From assembly GCA_018714545.1 (NCBI GenBank), contig DVNG01000044.1, forward strand, positions 1-22,255: 22,255 nucleotides of DNA, given 5' to 3'. This document shows positions 6,283 to 14,042 of this stretch, one piece after another. The stretch's first letter is position 1, and each line of letters opens with the position of its first letter. The notes below the pieces were generated by a model. That model made no database searches, was not told the DNA's origin, and worked only from the letters and a program-made list of their open reading frames with translations. A program made the position numbers and the translations under genes. This DNA is from Limousia pullorum. Its GTDB lineage: Bacteria; Bacillota; Clostridia; Oscillospirales; Acutalibacteraceae.

Positions 6283-8682
6283 TCAGTCTTCATCAACAGG
6301 CTTGAGGTTCCAAATGTTGTTTGCGTAATCTCTTATTGAACGGTCTGCAGCGAAGATGCCTGCGCCTGCAATGTTCATAAGTGACATCTGGTTCCACTTT
6401 CTCTGGTCGCCGTAAATCTGTGAAGCCTTCTGCTGTGCGAATGAATAATCGCCGAAGTCTGCAAGTACCATGTATGGGTCAACGTTGAGAAGTGATGTTG
6501 CAATATCGGAGAACTTGGAAGCATTGATTTCGTCAACTGCTGCTCTGATAATCTGGTTGTTTCTGTAGTAGTTGGATGGAATATAGCTCTGCTTCTTAAT
6601 TCTGTCAACCTCAGGTGTTGTCATACCGAAGAGAATAATGTTGTCATCGCCTACTGCCTGGTGAATTTCAACGTTTGCGCCGTCCAAAGTACCGATTGTA
6701 ACAGCACCGTTTATCATGAACTTCATGTTACTTGTACCGGAAGCCTCTGTTCCTGCAAGTGAAATCTGTTCGCTGATTTCTGCGGCAGGTATAAGCTTTT
6801 CAGCAACTGTAACTCTGTAGTCCTCGAGATATACAACCTTGAGCTTCTGGTTTACTCTTGGGTCGTTGTTGATTGTATTTGCAAGATGAATGATGAACTG
6901 AATAATCTTCTTTGCGAAGTAGTAACCCGGTGCAGCCTTTGCTCCGAAAATGTAGGTCTTTGGCTTAAAGTCTGCATTTGGGTTGTTTCTCAGCCACTGA
7001 TAGGTTGAGAGGATATGCAAAGCGTTCATAAGCTGTCTCTTGTACTCGTGAAGTCTCTTAACCTGTACGTCAAAGATTGAGTTAGGGTCAACGATGATGC
7101 CGTTGTGCTTCTTGATGTAGTCAGCCATGTAAACTTTATTTTCGTATTTAATCTTAGCAAGCTTATCAAGAACAGCTGAATCATCCTTGTACTTCTTCAG
7201 CTCTTCAAGCTTGGAAGCGTCTGTGATGTAGCCGTCGCCGATAAGGTCTGTAAGAAGTGAAGCAAGCTTCGGGTTAGACTGGTTGAGCCAGCGTCTGTGA
7301 GCGATACCGTTTGTAACGTTTGTAAATTTAGCAGGTGTTACTGTGTAATAATCGTGGAATACGGTATCCTTGAGGATTTCGCTGTGGAGAGCGGAAACGC
7401 CGTTTACCTTGTAGCTTGCCATAACAGCGAGGTTTGCCATCTTAACAACGCCCTCGTTGATGATTGCCATTCTGCCAACCTGATAGCCGTCGATGCCTCT
7501 TGCGTGAAGCTCTGCGCAGTAACGTCTGTTGAGCTCTTCTATAATCTGATAAATTCTTGGGAGAAGCTTCTGGAACATATCAATGCCCCAGCACTCGAGA
7601 GCTTCTTTCATAACTGTGTGGTTTGTATATGCAACAGAGTTTGTAACAATCTCCCATGCCTTATCCCAGCTGTAGCCGCACTCGTCAAGGAGTATTCTCA
7701 TAAGCTCAGGAATAGCAAGAACCGGGTGTGTGTCGTTCAAGTGGAGTGTTACCTTCTCTGCGAAGTTTTCCATTGTCTTGTAAACTCTCAGGTGTCTGTT
7801 TACGATATCCTGAACAGTTGCGCTTACAAGGAAATACTGCTGAGTGAGACGGAGGCTCTTTCCTTCCGGATGATTGTCACCGGGATAGAGAACCTTTGTG
7901 ATTGCCTCGGACATAGCTTTCTGCTCCATGGCTCTTACATAATCGCCGCCGTTGAAAGCGTCCATATCGAAAATCTTGGATTCTGCTGCCCAAAGTCTCA
8001 AGCGGCTGATGCCCTTGCCGTTGTAACCGGAAACAAGCATATCATAAGGGATGGCGTTGATTTTTGTTGCTCCCTCAATCTCAACACTGTGGTTTCCGCC
8101 AATCCAAAATTCCTTTACTCTTCCGTTAAAGGAAACCTCTACAGCCTTTTCAGGATGAGCGTGAAGCCATACGCTGCCGCCAGGAAGCCAGAAATCAGGA
8201 AGCTCTGTCTGCCAGCCGTCGATAAGCTTCTGACTGAAAATACCGTATTCATATCTTAAGGAATAACCCATTGATGGATAAGCCTGTGATGCAAGACCGT
8301 CAAGGAAGCATGCTGCAAGACGTCCTAAGCCCCCGTTTCCAAGACCTGCGTCAGGCTCCTGCTCGTAAACCTTGTCAAGGGAAATTCCGTATCCCTTCAA
8401 AGCCTCTTTGAGTGTGTCCTCAAGACCAAGGTTGAAGATGTTGTTTTTAAGGGATCTGCCCATGAGGAATTCCATGCAGAGGTAATAAACCTGCTTTTTG
8501 CCCTGCTCGTTTGCTTTGTTTGTGAACTCCTTGTAGCCCTCGCTCATAAGGTCACGGCAAACAAGAACAGAAGCCTTGTAGAAATGCTCATATGTTGCCT
8601 CTTCAGGTGCTACACCGAAATTGTGGGAAAGCTTAGCTCCTATTTTATCTGAGATTTCTTTAACAGTAAGATTGTATTTCAT
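6283..8682 (-). CDS. glgP: Glycogen / maltodextrin phosphorylase
   Basis: A GT35 enzyme that releases glucose-1-phosphate from the non-reducing ends of glycogen or maltodextrin in the cytoplasm using pyridoxal phosphate. At 799 residues it has the usual bacterial length. The N-terminal half has the conserved EPDAGLGNGGLGRLAACFLD block, and the cofactor site reads EASGTSNMKF with the cofactor lysine at K654. Start ATG 8682 has a textbook AGGAGG seven bases upstream. A promoter is visible at 8832-8860 with a leader of roughly 140 bases containing a hairpin. It is followed on the same strand by a GH13 hydrolase, which would trim branches or limit dextrins. Whether glycogen or maltodextrin is the main substrate cannot be told from sequence. 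Confidence 0.97.
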   Translation of the reverse strand: MKYNLTVKEISDKIGAKLSHNFGVAPEEATYEHFYKASVLVCRDLMSEGYKEFTNKANEQGKKQVYYLCMEFLMGRSLKNNIFNLGLEDTLKEALKGYGISLDKVYEQEPDAGLGNGGLGRLAACFLDGLASQAYPSMGYSLRYEYGIFSQKLIDGWQTELPDFWLPGGSVWLHAHPEKAVEVSFNGRVKEFWIGGNHSVEIEGATKINAIPYDMLVSGYNGKGISRLRLWAAESKIFDMDAFNGGDYVRAMEQKAMSEAITKVLYPGDNHPEGKSLRLTQQYFLVSATVQDIVNRHLRVYKTMENFAEKVTLHLNDTHPVLAIPELMRILLDECGYSWDKAWEIVTNSVAYTNHTVMKEALECWGIDMFQKLLPRIYQIIEELNRRYCAELHARGIDGYQVGRMAIINEGVVKMANLAVMASYKVNGVSALHSEILKDTVFHDYYTVTPAKFTNVTNGIAHRRWLNQSNPKLASLLTDLIGDGYITDASKLEELKKYKDDSAVLDKLAKIKYENKVYMADYIKKHNGIIVDPNSIFDVQVKRLHEYKRQLMNALHILSTYQWLRNNPNADFKPKTYIFGAKAAPGYYFAKKIIQFIIHLANTINNDPRVNQKLKVVYLEDYRVTVAEKLIPAAEISEQISLAGTEASGTSNMKFMINGAVTIGTLDGANVEIHQAVGDDNIILFGMTTPEVDRIKKQSYIPSNYYRNNQIIRAAVDEINASKFSDIATSLLNVDPYMVLADFGDYSFAQQKASQIYGDQRKWNQMSLMNIAGAGIFAADRSIRDYANNIWNLKPVDED

Positions 8683-8788
8683 ACTCTTCCTCCTAAATAT
8701 GCGGCGTTTTTATGTTATAATTTTCACGAACCCTACGCCGTTTTAATTGATTTTAAAAAACAAAATTTTAATAATAAAAAGAAATATA

Positions 8789-8826
8789 TGTCAACGCTGA
8801 ACACGTAAAACAGTGTAAAGCGACAT
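8789..8826 (-). promoter_or_regulatory. Interrupted inverted repeat in the glgP leader
   Basis: Three arm pairs are nested around a short loop: TGT/ACA, CGCT/AGCG and ACAC/GTGT, with small internal loops. The structure sits at the very start of the transcript expected from the promoter at 8832-8860. It could be a 5' hairpin or a repressor site. The plus-strand core TGTCAACGCT is only a poor match to a LacI-family (cre) operator. Confidence 0.35.
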
Positions 8827-8831
8827 ATTGT

Positions 8832-8860
8832 ATTATACTATAGGTTTAATCCAAATTCAA
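8832..8860 (-). promoter_or_regulatory. Promoter for glgP
   Basis: On the minus strand TTGAAT (8860-8855) and TATAAT (8837-8832) are 17 bases apart. The likely start is near 8825, giving a leader of about 140 bases before the AGGAGG of glgP. Confidence 0.7.
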
Positions 8861-9145
8861 TACCCAAAACCGATTTTTTACGTAAAAAATACATTTTAAC
8901 CTAAGAAATATTTGTAGAAAAACTGTATAGTTTGCACAAATATAATCATTTTAGGACGACTGTAAGGTGAGTAAAAAAAGGAAAATAAAGGTTATATTAT
9001 AGGGTGAAATCACCGGTTTTCATGGGGATTTTTTTCTGTGAAAACTGTTTAATCAAAAACTTTGTAAAGGCTGTGATTTATATATTTTGGATGTTTAGAA
9101 AGACTTTTAAACATTTTTAAGAAACTCTTTTTTCCTTTCATCTGT
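8861..9145. other. Divergent intergenic region between glgP and zapA
   Basis: This AT-rich stretch has no credible gene. A palindrome GGTGA-AA-TCACC at 9003-9014 and a loose inverted repeat GTTTTCA/TGAAAAC just after it are the only structures noted. They could be regulator sites for either divergent transcript. Confidence 0.4.
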
Positions 9146-9174
9146 TTGACGTAAACCGAAGAATGTATTATAAT
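9146..9174 (+). promoter_or_regulatory. Promoter for the zapA-U32 transcript
   Basis: TTGACG (9146-9151) and TATAAT (9169-9174) with a 17-base spacer. A second TATAAT at 9251-9256 has only a weak -35 (TTTTAA at 9228-9233). The direct repeat AAAATCTTTG occurs at 9195-9204 and 9241-9250. Confidence 0.75.
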
Positions 9175-9198
9175 TGTTTTATTTCATAAAGGGTAAAA

Positions 9199-9283
9199 TC
9201 TTTGATTTTTTGGCAGAAATTACAGCTTTTTAACGCTTAAAAAATCTTTGTATAATCTATAATAAAAGGGGAAAAATCAAAGA
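9199..9283. repeat. 12-base inverted repeat flanking a second zapA promoter
   Basis: TCTTTGATTTTT at 9199-9210 is an exact reverse complement of AAAAATCAAAGA at 9272-9283. The second TATAAT (9251-9256) lies between the arms. A transcript from the upstream promoter would contain both arms; one from the inner promoter only the second. Confidence 0.55.
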
Positions 9284-9303
9284 CTAAGGAAAGGATGTCA
9301 GCT

Positions 9304-9825
9304 ATGGATAAAAAAATCACAGTCACCCTTGCGGGTCAGATATTTACAATAATCAATCAGGAGGATTTGAATTACGTTGAGGAGATTGCCCGCCAGACAG
9401 ACAATAAAATAAAACTGGTTCAGAGAGAAAACGAGCATTTCTCAATAACTGCCGCCGCAGTCCTCTCCTGCATGGATTTCTGCGACGATATTAACAGAGC
9501 ACAGAAAGAAATTATCGCAAGAAATAAAGAGCTTTTCGACGAAAAAGAGAAAAACGCTGTGCTTACAGAGCAGATTAAGGGTCTTATGGGCGAAATTCAG
9601 TCACTTAAAATGCAGATTTCACAGCTTGAGTCCGGAAAAACCGAGGAAGTTTCAACATCAGAAAGCGACCATGTGGAAAACTCTTCAGAAAAATCAGAAT
9701 CCGACGAGGAGTCACATGGGTCTGAGGTAAAGGAAAACAAGCGTCCCGGCAAAAAAGAGTACGTGCCCAGAAACAACAGAAAGAGAAATAAAAAGAAAGC
9801 GGAAGAAACAGATGAGCAGGCTTGA
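9304..9825 (+). CDS. zapA: Cell division protein ZapA
   Basis: ZapA binds FtsZ and bundles its filaments at the division ring. The N-terminal part (MDKKITVTLAGQIFTI) is the typical ZapA fold, followed by a coiled-coil region (about residues 70-110). The start chosen is ATG 9304, because AGGA at 9292-9295 is eight bases before it; ATG 9295 would leave too short a spacing. The 173-residue protein is longer than a minimal ZapA. From about residue 112 it carries a Ser/Glu-rich acidic stretch, then a Lys/Arg/Asn-rich basic tail, which is low complexity and probably disordered. The stop overlaps the next start by 14 bases, so the two genes are almost surely translated from one mRNA. Confidence 0.9.
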   Translation: MDKKITVTLAGQIFTIINQEDLNYVEEIARQTDNKIKLVQRENEHFSITAAAVLSCMDFCDDINRAQKEIIARNKELFDEKEKNAVLTEQIKGLMGEIQSLKMQISQLESGKTEEVSTSESDHVENSSEKSESDEESHGSEVKENKRPGKKEYVPRNNRKRNKKKAEETDEQA

Positions 9826-11878
9826 GGTACTTGCCCCCTGCGGGGGGATGGAAAGCGTTGAGGCGGCGGTAAAAAGCGGAGCGGACGCAGTTTATCTTGG
9901 TGCAAAGGAATTTTCCGCCAGAGCCTCCGCCCACAATTTTGACTTTGAGGAAATGGAAAAGGCGGTTAAATACTGCCACAGGTGCGGTGTTAAAGCGTAT
10001 CTCACCGCCAATACGGTTATTTTTGATAAGGAGTGCGAAAGGGCTTTGAACACTGTTATCAAAGCCTATAACGCAGGAATTGACGGAGTTATTGTACAGG
10101 ACTTCGGTCTTGTTTCCCTTATTAAAAGGTATGTGCCGGAGCTTCCTCTACACGGCTCAACCCAGATGAGCGTTCACTCTCCCTCAGGCGCAAAGTTTTT
10201 GGAGGAACTGGGCTTTAAAAGGGTTGTGCTGTCCCGTGAGCTTTCCATGGAGGAAATAAAGGAGATAAGAAAAGCCACATCAATAGAGCTTGAGGTGTTT
10301 GTTCACGGCGCACTGTGCATGTGTGTTTCCGGTCAGTGCTATTTCAGCGCAATGCTGGGTTCACGAAGCGGAAACCGTGGAGCCTGCGCCCAGCCCTGCC
10401 GTCTGCCATTCGGTGTAAACGGAAAAGGCGGCTATGCTTTGAGCCTTAAAGACAACAGTATTATAGATTATCTTTCAGAACTTGAAAAAATCGGCGTGAA
10501 CTCAGCAAAAATCGAGGGCAGAATGAAACGACCGGAGTATGTGGCAAGCGCCGTCCGTGCCTGCCGTGAAAGCCTTGATTTGGGCTTTGTAACAGAGCAG
10601 ACAAGGGAATATTTAACGGGAGTTTTTTCACGTTCGGGATTTACCGACGGGTATTATAAAGACCGCCGTGGGAAAGATATGTTTGGAATAAGACGTCACG
10701 AGGACGTAACAGCCGTTTCTGAGAAAATGTTCTCACAGATTAGAAATCTCTTTAAAGACCAGCCTAAGAGGGTTGGACTTTCCGGGGATTTTTCGCTTTT
10801 TTCCGGAGAATATCCGGTTTTAAAGGTTTCAGACGGGAAAAACACAGTTTTGGTAAAGGGTGAAGCCTTGGGAGAAATCCCCATAAAAGCCGCCGTCACA
10901 GAGGAAAAAGTGAAGCAGCAGCTTGAAAAAACAGGCGGAACACCTTACTTTTTTAAGGAAATAAATTTTCAGATAGCTGAAAACGTGACTATCCCCCTTT
11001 CTGTTATAAATAATATGAGAAGAAGCGCCCTTGATGAACTGTCAAAAATCCGCAGTGAAAATAAAAATGCTTTTGTTGAGGAGGTTACTCTTCCGGAGTT
11101 TGCTCCACACAGAAGAAAGGGCAAGGACAAAAATTACGCAGTCTGGAAATCAAACAAAAAGCCGCCGGAGTTTTTCTCGGAATTTGATATGGTTTTCATA
11201 CCGCTTTTTTCTTCTGAAGAAAATTTCCTTAACCTTATTAAAAAGGGCGTAAATGTTGGCGCAGAAATCCCCAGAGGAATGTTCTCACTTGACCAGAGAA
11301 TAGAGAAAACCTTGGAAAAGCTTAAAGGTATCGGGGTTAAAGATGTTTTGGCTTCAAATATCGGCGCAGTTTATCTTGGAAGAAAGCAGGGATTTACCCT
11401 TCACGGCGGTTTCGGACTTAATATAACAAACACTTACGCTTTGAATTTCTTTCAGGAACAGGGTCTTGCTGACGCAGAACTGAGCATTGAAATGGCAAAG
11501 GAACAGATAAACGGCTTGGGCGGCGATATTGAAAGAGGCGTTATGGTTTACGGAAAAATCCCGCTTATGCTTACAAGGAACTGTCCCGGCAAAAGTGCAG
11601 GACTTGACTGCAAAACTTGCAAAAAGACGCTGAAAATCCGTGACAGAAAAAACGAGGATTTTGCTGTTTTTTGCGACGGAACCACCTGTGAAATCCTAAA
11701 TTGTAAAATATTAACGCTAATTGACAAGTTATCCACAATGTTTTCCACAGATGTTAAATACTACCTCTTCTATGTTGATAACTCTGTTGAAACAGTGGAA
11801 AACCTTGAGAAATTCAAGGATTTCGCCATGTTGACAGTGAGGAAAACCAATGGATTATATTCTCGAGGGGTAAAATAA
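9812..11878 (+). CDS. U32 family protein (RlhA/TrhP-type RNA hydroxylation factor)
   Basis: A 688-residue member of family U32. These were named as collagenases, but E. coli relatives (RlhA, TrhP) are needed for hydroxylation of 23S rRNA or tRNA. The N-terminal barrel starts LEVLAPCGG, and the U32 signature lies at residues 161-179 (E161, H165, G166, C169, C171, G174, C176, S179), followed by RGACAQPC (C192, C196). A DUF3656-like middle part is plausible from the length. The C-terminal part has a second cysteine cluster (NCPG...CKTC) and ends in TNGLYSRGVK, matching the usual U32 end. ATG 9812 overlaps zapA by 14 bases, with GGAAG upstream. The last 150 bases contain DnaA-box-like sequences. 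Which RNA it modifies cannot be told. Confidence 0.88.
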   Translation: MSRLEVLAPCGGMESVEAAVKSGADAVYLGAKEFSARASAHNFDFEEMEKAVKYCHRCGVKAYLTANTVIFDKECERALNTVIKAYNAGIDGVIVQDFGLVSLIKRYVPELPLHGSTQMSVHSPSGAKFLEELGFKRVVLSRELSMEEIKEIRKATSIELEVFVHGALCMCVSGQCYFSAMLGSRSGNRGACAQPCRLPFGVNGKGGYALSLKDNSIIDYLSELEKIGVNSAKIEGRMKRPEYVASAVRACRESLDLGFVTEQTREYLTGVFSRSGFTDGYYKDRRGKDMFGIRRHEDVTAVSEKMFSQIRNLFKDQPKRVGLSGDFSLFSGEYPVLKVSDGKNTVLVKGEALGEIPIKAAVTEEKVKQQLEKTGGTPYFFKEINFQIAENVTIPLSVINNMRRSALDELSKIRSENKNAFVEEVTLPEFAPHRRKGKDKNYAVWKSNKKPPEFFSEFDMVFIPLFSSEENFLNLIKKGVNVGAEIPRGMFSLDQRIEKTLEKLKGIGVKDVLASNIGAVYLGRKQGFTLHGGFGLNITNTYALNFFQEQGLADAELSIEMAKEQINGLGGDIERGVMVYGKIPLMLTRNCPGKSAGLDCKTCKKTLKIRDRKNEDFAVFCDGTTCEILNCKILTLIDKLSTMFSTDVKYYLFYVDNSVETVENLEKFKDFAMLTVRKTNGLYSRGVK

Positions 11879-11918
11879 GGAAAAGTTTTAACGGTTTCCA
11901 CAATAGGTATGTGGAAAA
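11729..11918. other. Cluster of DnaA-box-like sequences
   Basis: There is an exact box TTATCCACA at 11729-11737. Single-mismatch boxes lie at 11741-11749 (TTTTCCACA), 11773-11781 (minus strand, TTATCAACA) and 11910-11918 (minus strand, TTTTCCACA). A weaker one is at 11894-11902 (GTTTCCACA). The first three are inside the U32 reading frame; the others are in the intergenic hairpin. A long AT-rich stretch follows (11941-12060). Confidence 0.45.
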
Positions 11919-11936
11919 CTTTTCAACCTTTTCCTT
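11877..11936 (+). terminator. Long imperfect inverted repeat after the U32 gene
   Basis: The outer arms AAGGAAAAG (11877-11885) and CTTTTCCTT (11928-11936) and the inner arms TTTCCACA (11895-11902) and TGTGGAAA (11910-11917) form one large interrupted hairpin starting at the U32 stop. There is no clean T run after it, so termination is possible but not certain. The inner arms are also DnaA-box-like. Confidence 0.5.
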
Positions 11937-12086
11937 GTTAAACAAAAAACAACAGATAATTTTTCTTTAGAGAATTAAAAAATTGCTAAAAACTGGTATT
12001 GAAAGTTTTTTAATAAAAAATTTCAAAAAATGAATTTACACCCACAAGGAAAATTCATAAAAGGAAAAATAAAATAGGAGACGACT

Positions 12087-12527
12087 ATGAAAATAAAGGT
12101 CAAAAAAATAAATGAAAAGGCGGTAGTTCCTCAGAGGGCTACTGAGGGGTCAGCCGGTGCTGACCTGTTTGCATGCATTGATGAGCCGGTGGAGATAAAG
12201 CCGGGAGAAATAAAGGTAATAAAGACGGGAATTGCTATTGAAATTCCCGATAAGAATTATGCCGCTTTTGTTTATGCCAGAAGCGGACTGGGAATTAAAC
12301 ACGGAATTTGCCTAAGTAATGGGGTCGGAGTTATCGACAGCGACTACAGAGGTGAAATCTGCGTGGGACTTTGCAATATTTCTCAAACTTCCTATACTGT
12401 AGAGCCGGGAGAAAGAGTGGCTCAGATGGTTATAATGCCTGTAGACTGCGCAGTGTATGAAGAGGTTATTGATATAAATTCCACAGAAAGAGGAACAGGC
12501 GGTTTCGGTTCAACGGGGAAATTTTGA
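12087..12527 (+). CDS. dut: dUTP diphosphatase (trimeric dUTPase)
   Basis: Hydrolyses dUTP to dUMP and pyrophosphate, keeping uracil out of DNA and feeding thymidylate synthesis. The 146-residue protein shows all five dUTPase motifs in order: AGADLFA (motif 1), YARSGLG (2), GVIDSDYRGEI with the catalytic aspartate (3), GERVAQMV (4) and RGTGGFGSTG (5, the flexible C-terminal lid). It is complete and of normal length. ATG 12087 follows AGGAG with about seven bases between. It stands alone, with 208 bases upstream and 144 downstream, and appears to be its own small transcript. No promoter near consensus was found in the AT-rich upstream region. Confidence 0.97.
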   Translation: MKIKVKKINEKAVVPQRATEGSAGADLFACIDEPVEIKPGEIKVIKTGIAIEIPDKNYAAFVYARSGLGIKHGICLSNGVGVIDSDYRGEICVGLCNISQTSYTVEPGERVAQMVIMPVDCAVYEEVIDINSTERGTGGFGSTGKF

Positions 12528-12534
12528 GCAAATA

Positions 12535-12563
12535 TTGTTGAATGAGCAACAAAATTCTTTTTT
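12535..12563 (+). terminator. Probable terminator of dut
   Basis: TTGTTG (12535-12540) pairs with CAACAA (12547-12552) around a six-base loop and is followed by AATTC and a T run. The stem is short, so strength is uncertain. Confidence 0.5.
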
Positions 12564-12671
12564 ATTTATTGAAAATTAACAAAATTTTTAATATATATTT
12601 TATTAAATAAACAGCTCAGCTCGTTGCAAATTTTGTATGAATGTGATAAAATGAATAAGAGGTATGATTAT

Positions 12672-13412
12672 ATGAGCCAAATAATTGTTATGGCATCGGG
12701 AAAAGGCGGAACAGGAAAGTCCACCGTTTCTGCCGGAATAGCCGTTTCCCTTACAAAGCAGGGGAAAAATGTTTTGCTTATAGACTGCGACTGCGGCATG
12801 AGAGGTCTTGACCTTATGCTGGGAATCGAAAAGAATGTGGTTTTCGATGTTTCGGACGTGGTCTGCGGAAACTGCGACTACAGCAAGGCTATATATTCGG
12901 CTGAGGATATTCCGGGACTGTACCTTTTGCCTGCCCCAATAGATGCTGCGGATGAAGTAAGTCCGGCGGTTATGAAACAGATAACCGACGAACTCAAGGA
13001 TAATTACGATTATATTTTGATTGATGCTCCTGCGGGGGTGGGAAGTTCTTTTGACACCGCTATTGAACCGGCGCAAAAGGCACTTATTGTGGTGAACGCA
13101 GAACCCACCAGCGTTAGAGGCTGTCTTAATGTGCGCAAAAAGCTTACAGAGAAGGGTATTACTGATATAAGACTCATTATAAACAGATTTAATGAGAAGA
13201 ATTTCAGAACAATGGGGATTTATAAAGATTTGGATGAGGTTATAGACATATGTAAGACACAGCTTATCGGGCTTGTTCCCGACGATATAAGAATTGCCGC
13301 TTTGATGCAGAGCGGATGCGGAAAAAATTGCTGGTCTTCAGCAGGCGTAGTTTTTGACAGCATTGTTTCAAGACTTATGGGAGTAAACGTACCCTTATCC
13401 TTTGGAATGTAA
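12672..13412 (+). CDS. MinD-like ATPase without membrane-targeting tail
   Basis: A deviant-Walker ATPase of the MinD/ParA family, the kind that positions division septa or cargo. Walker A is GKGGTGKST (10-18), Walker A' is LLIDCD (35-40), followed by CGMRGLDLMLG as in MinD (DIGLRNLDL in the classical form), and switch II is IDAPAG (117-122). ATG 12672 is used because GAGG lies nine bases upstream; earlier in-frame starts lack a site. The 246-residue protein stops right after MGVNVPLSFGM, where E. coli and Bacillus MinD (about 270 residues) continue into the amphipathic membrane helix. No minC or minE is adjacent. In many Clostridia a min cluster is followed by rodA and mgsA, and here mgsA is next, so this may be a reduced version of that cluster. 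Confidence 0.85.
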   Translation: MSQIIVMASGKGGTGKSTVSAGIAVSLTKQGKNVLLIDCDCGMRGLDLMLGIEKNVVFDVSDVVCGNCDYSKAIYSAEDIPGLYLLPAPIDAADEVSPAVMKQITDELKDNYDYILIDAPAGVGSSFDTAIEPAQKALIVVNAEPTSVRGCLNVRKKLTEKGITDIRLIINRFNEKNFRTMGIYKDLDEVIDICKTQLIGLVPDDIRIAALMQSGCGKNCWSSAGVVFDSIVSRLMGVNVPLSFGM

Positions 13413-13508
13413 ACATAATTCATACCGATTACATATTAGAGATTTATTTTGTCTTTCATAGATAAACAGAAACATTTTTCAAGATTTATGAAACTGGAGG
13501 TTATAGTT

Positions 13509-13904
13509 ATGAATATCGCAATTATTGCGCATGATGAGAAAAAAGAGCTTATGGTACAGTTTTGCATTGCTTACTGCGGAGTTTTGAGCAGACATCATAT
13601 ATGCGCAACGGACACAACCGGTAAGATTGTATCCGAGGCAACAGGTTTGGAAATACAGAAATTCCTGTCCGGCAAGCAGGGCGGCGACCAGCAGATTGCT
13701 GCAAGAATTGCCTGCAATGAAATTGATATGCTTATTTTCCTTAGAGACCCATTGAATCCTAAGCCTCACGAACCTAACGACATGAATCTTTTAAGACTTT
13801 GCGATATGTACAATATACCGGTTGCCACAAATATAGCCACTGCGGAGCTTTTAATCCACGGACTTGAAAGAGGCGACCTGGACTGGAGAAATATTTTGAA
13901 ATAA
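13509..13904 (+). CDS. mgsA: Methylglyoxal synthase
   Basis: Converts dihydroxyacetone phosphate to methylglyoxal and phosphate, a bypass used when sugar phosphates build up. The 131-residue protein has the phosphate-binding start IAHDEKK, the catalytic block GGDQQIAARI with D60 (the E. coli D71 position), and FLRDPLNPKPHEPND, which carries the conserved aspartate and histidine near the active site. ATG 13509 is preceded by GGAGG at 13496-13500; upstream in-frame codons have no ribosome binding site. It follows the MinD-like gene by 96 bases. It fits functionally with the glucan-degrading genes on the opposite strand, as an overflow exit when glucose phosphate supply is high; that link is inferred. 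Confidence 0.95.
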   Translation: MNIAIIAHDEKKELMVQFCIAYCGVLSRHHICATDTTGKIVSEATGLEIQKFLSGKQGGDQQIAARIACNEIDMLIFLRDPLNPKPHEPNDMNLLRLCDMYNIPVATNIATAELLIHGLERGDLDWRNILK

Positions 13905-13934
13905 ACTTATTATATAAAGGTAAAAAATATTAAC

Positions 13935-13964
13935 AGGGGTTCTGCTGAGGTTTCAGCAGTCCCT
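13935..13964 (+). terminator. Probable terminator of mgsA
   Basis: CTGCTGA (13942-13948) pairs with TCAGCAG (13953-13959) around GGTT, extended by AGGG/CCCT on the outside. The tail TTTGCTGTTTATA is T-rich but interrupted. Confidence 0.65.
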
Positions 13965-14042
13965 TTGCTGTTTATATAGGTTAATAATATTCAATTTTAA
14001 ATTATGCTTATTATTTGATTTTTTAATATTTGGAGGAAAAGT

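Noticed and set aside
7297..8259. A 320-codon open frame on the plus strand inside glgP
   Set aside because: It lies wholly opposite a well-supported enzyme gene, has no ribosome binding site, and its product (Cys/Val/Asn-rich without motifs) is typical of an antisense shadow.
8789..8803. CcpA (cre) operator before glgP
   Set aside because: Only about nine of fourteen positions fit the consensus and the symmetry is poor, so it is not called as a site.
12624..12652. Promoter TTGCAA-17-TAAAAT before the MinD-like gene
   Set aside because: The transcript would start at about 12659, inside the ribosome binding site, so it is unlikely to drive this gene.
12603..13076. A 157-codon minus-strand frame opposite the MinD-like gene
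   Set aside because: No ribosome binding site and no recognisable features; the plus-strand gene has full Walker motifs.
13905..14042. T-box leader for hisS (and also checked before aspS)
   Set aside because: No conserved T-box antiterminator sequence (AGGGTGGNACCGCG-like) is present; the hisS gap holds only a terminator-like hairpin.
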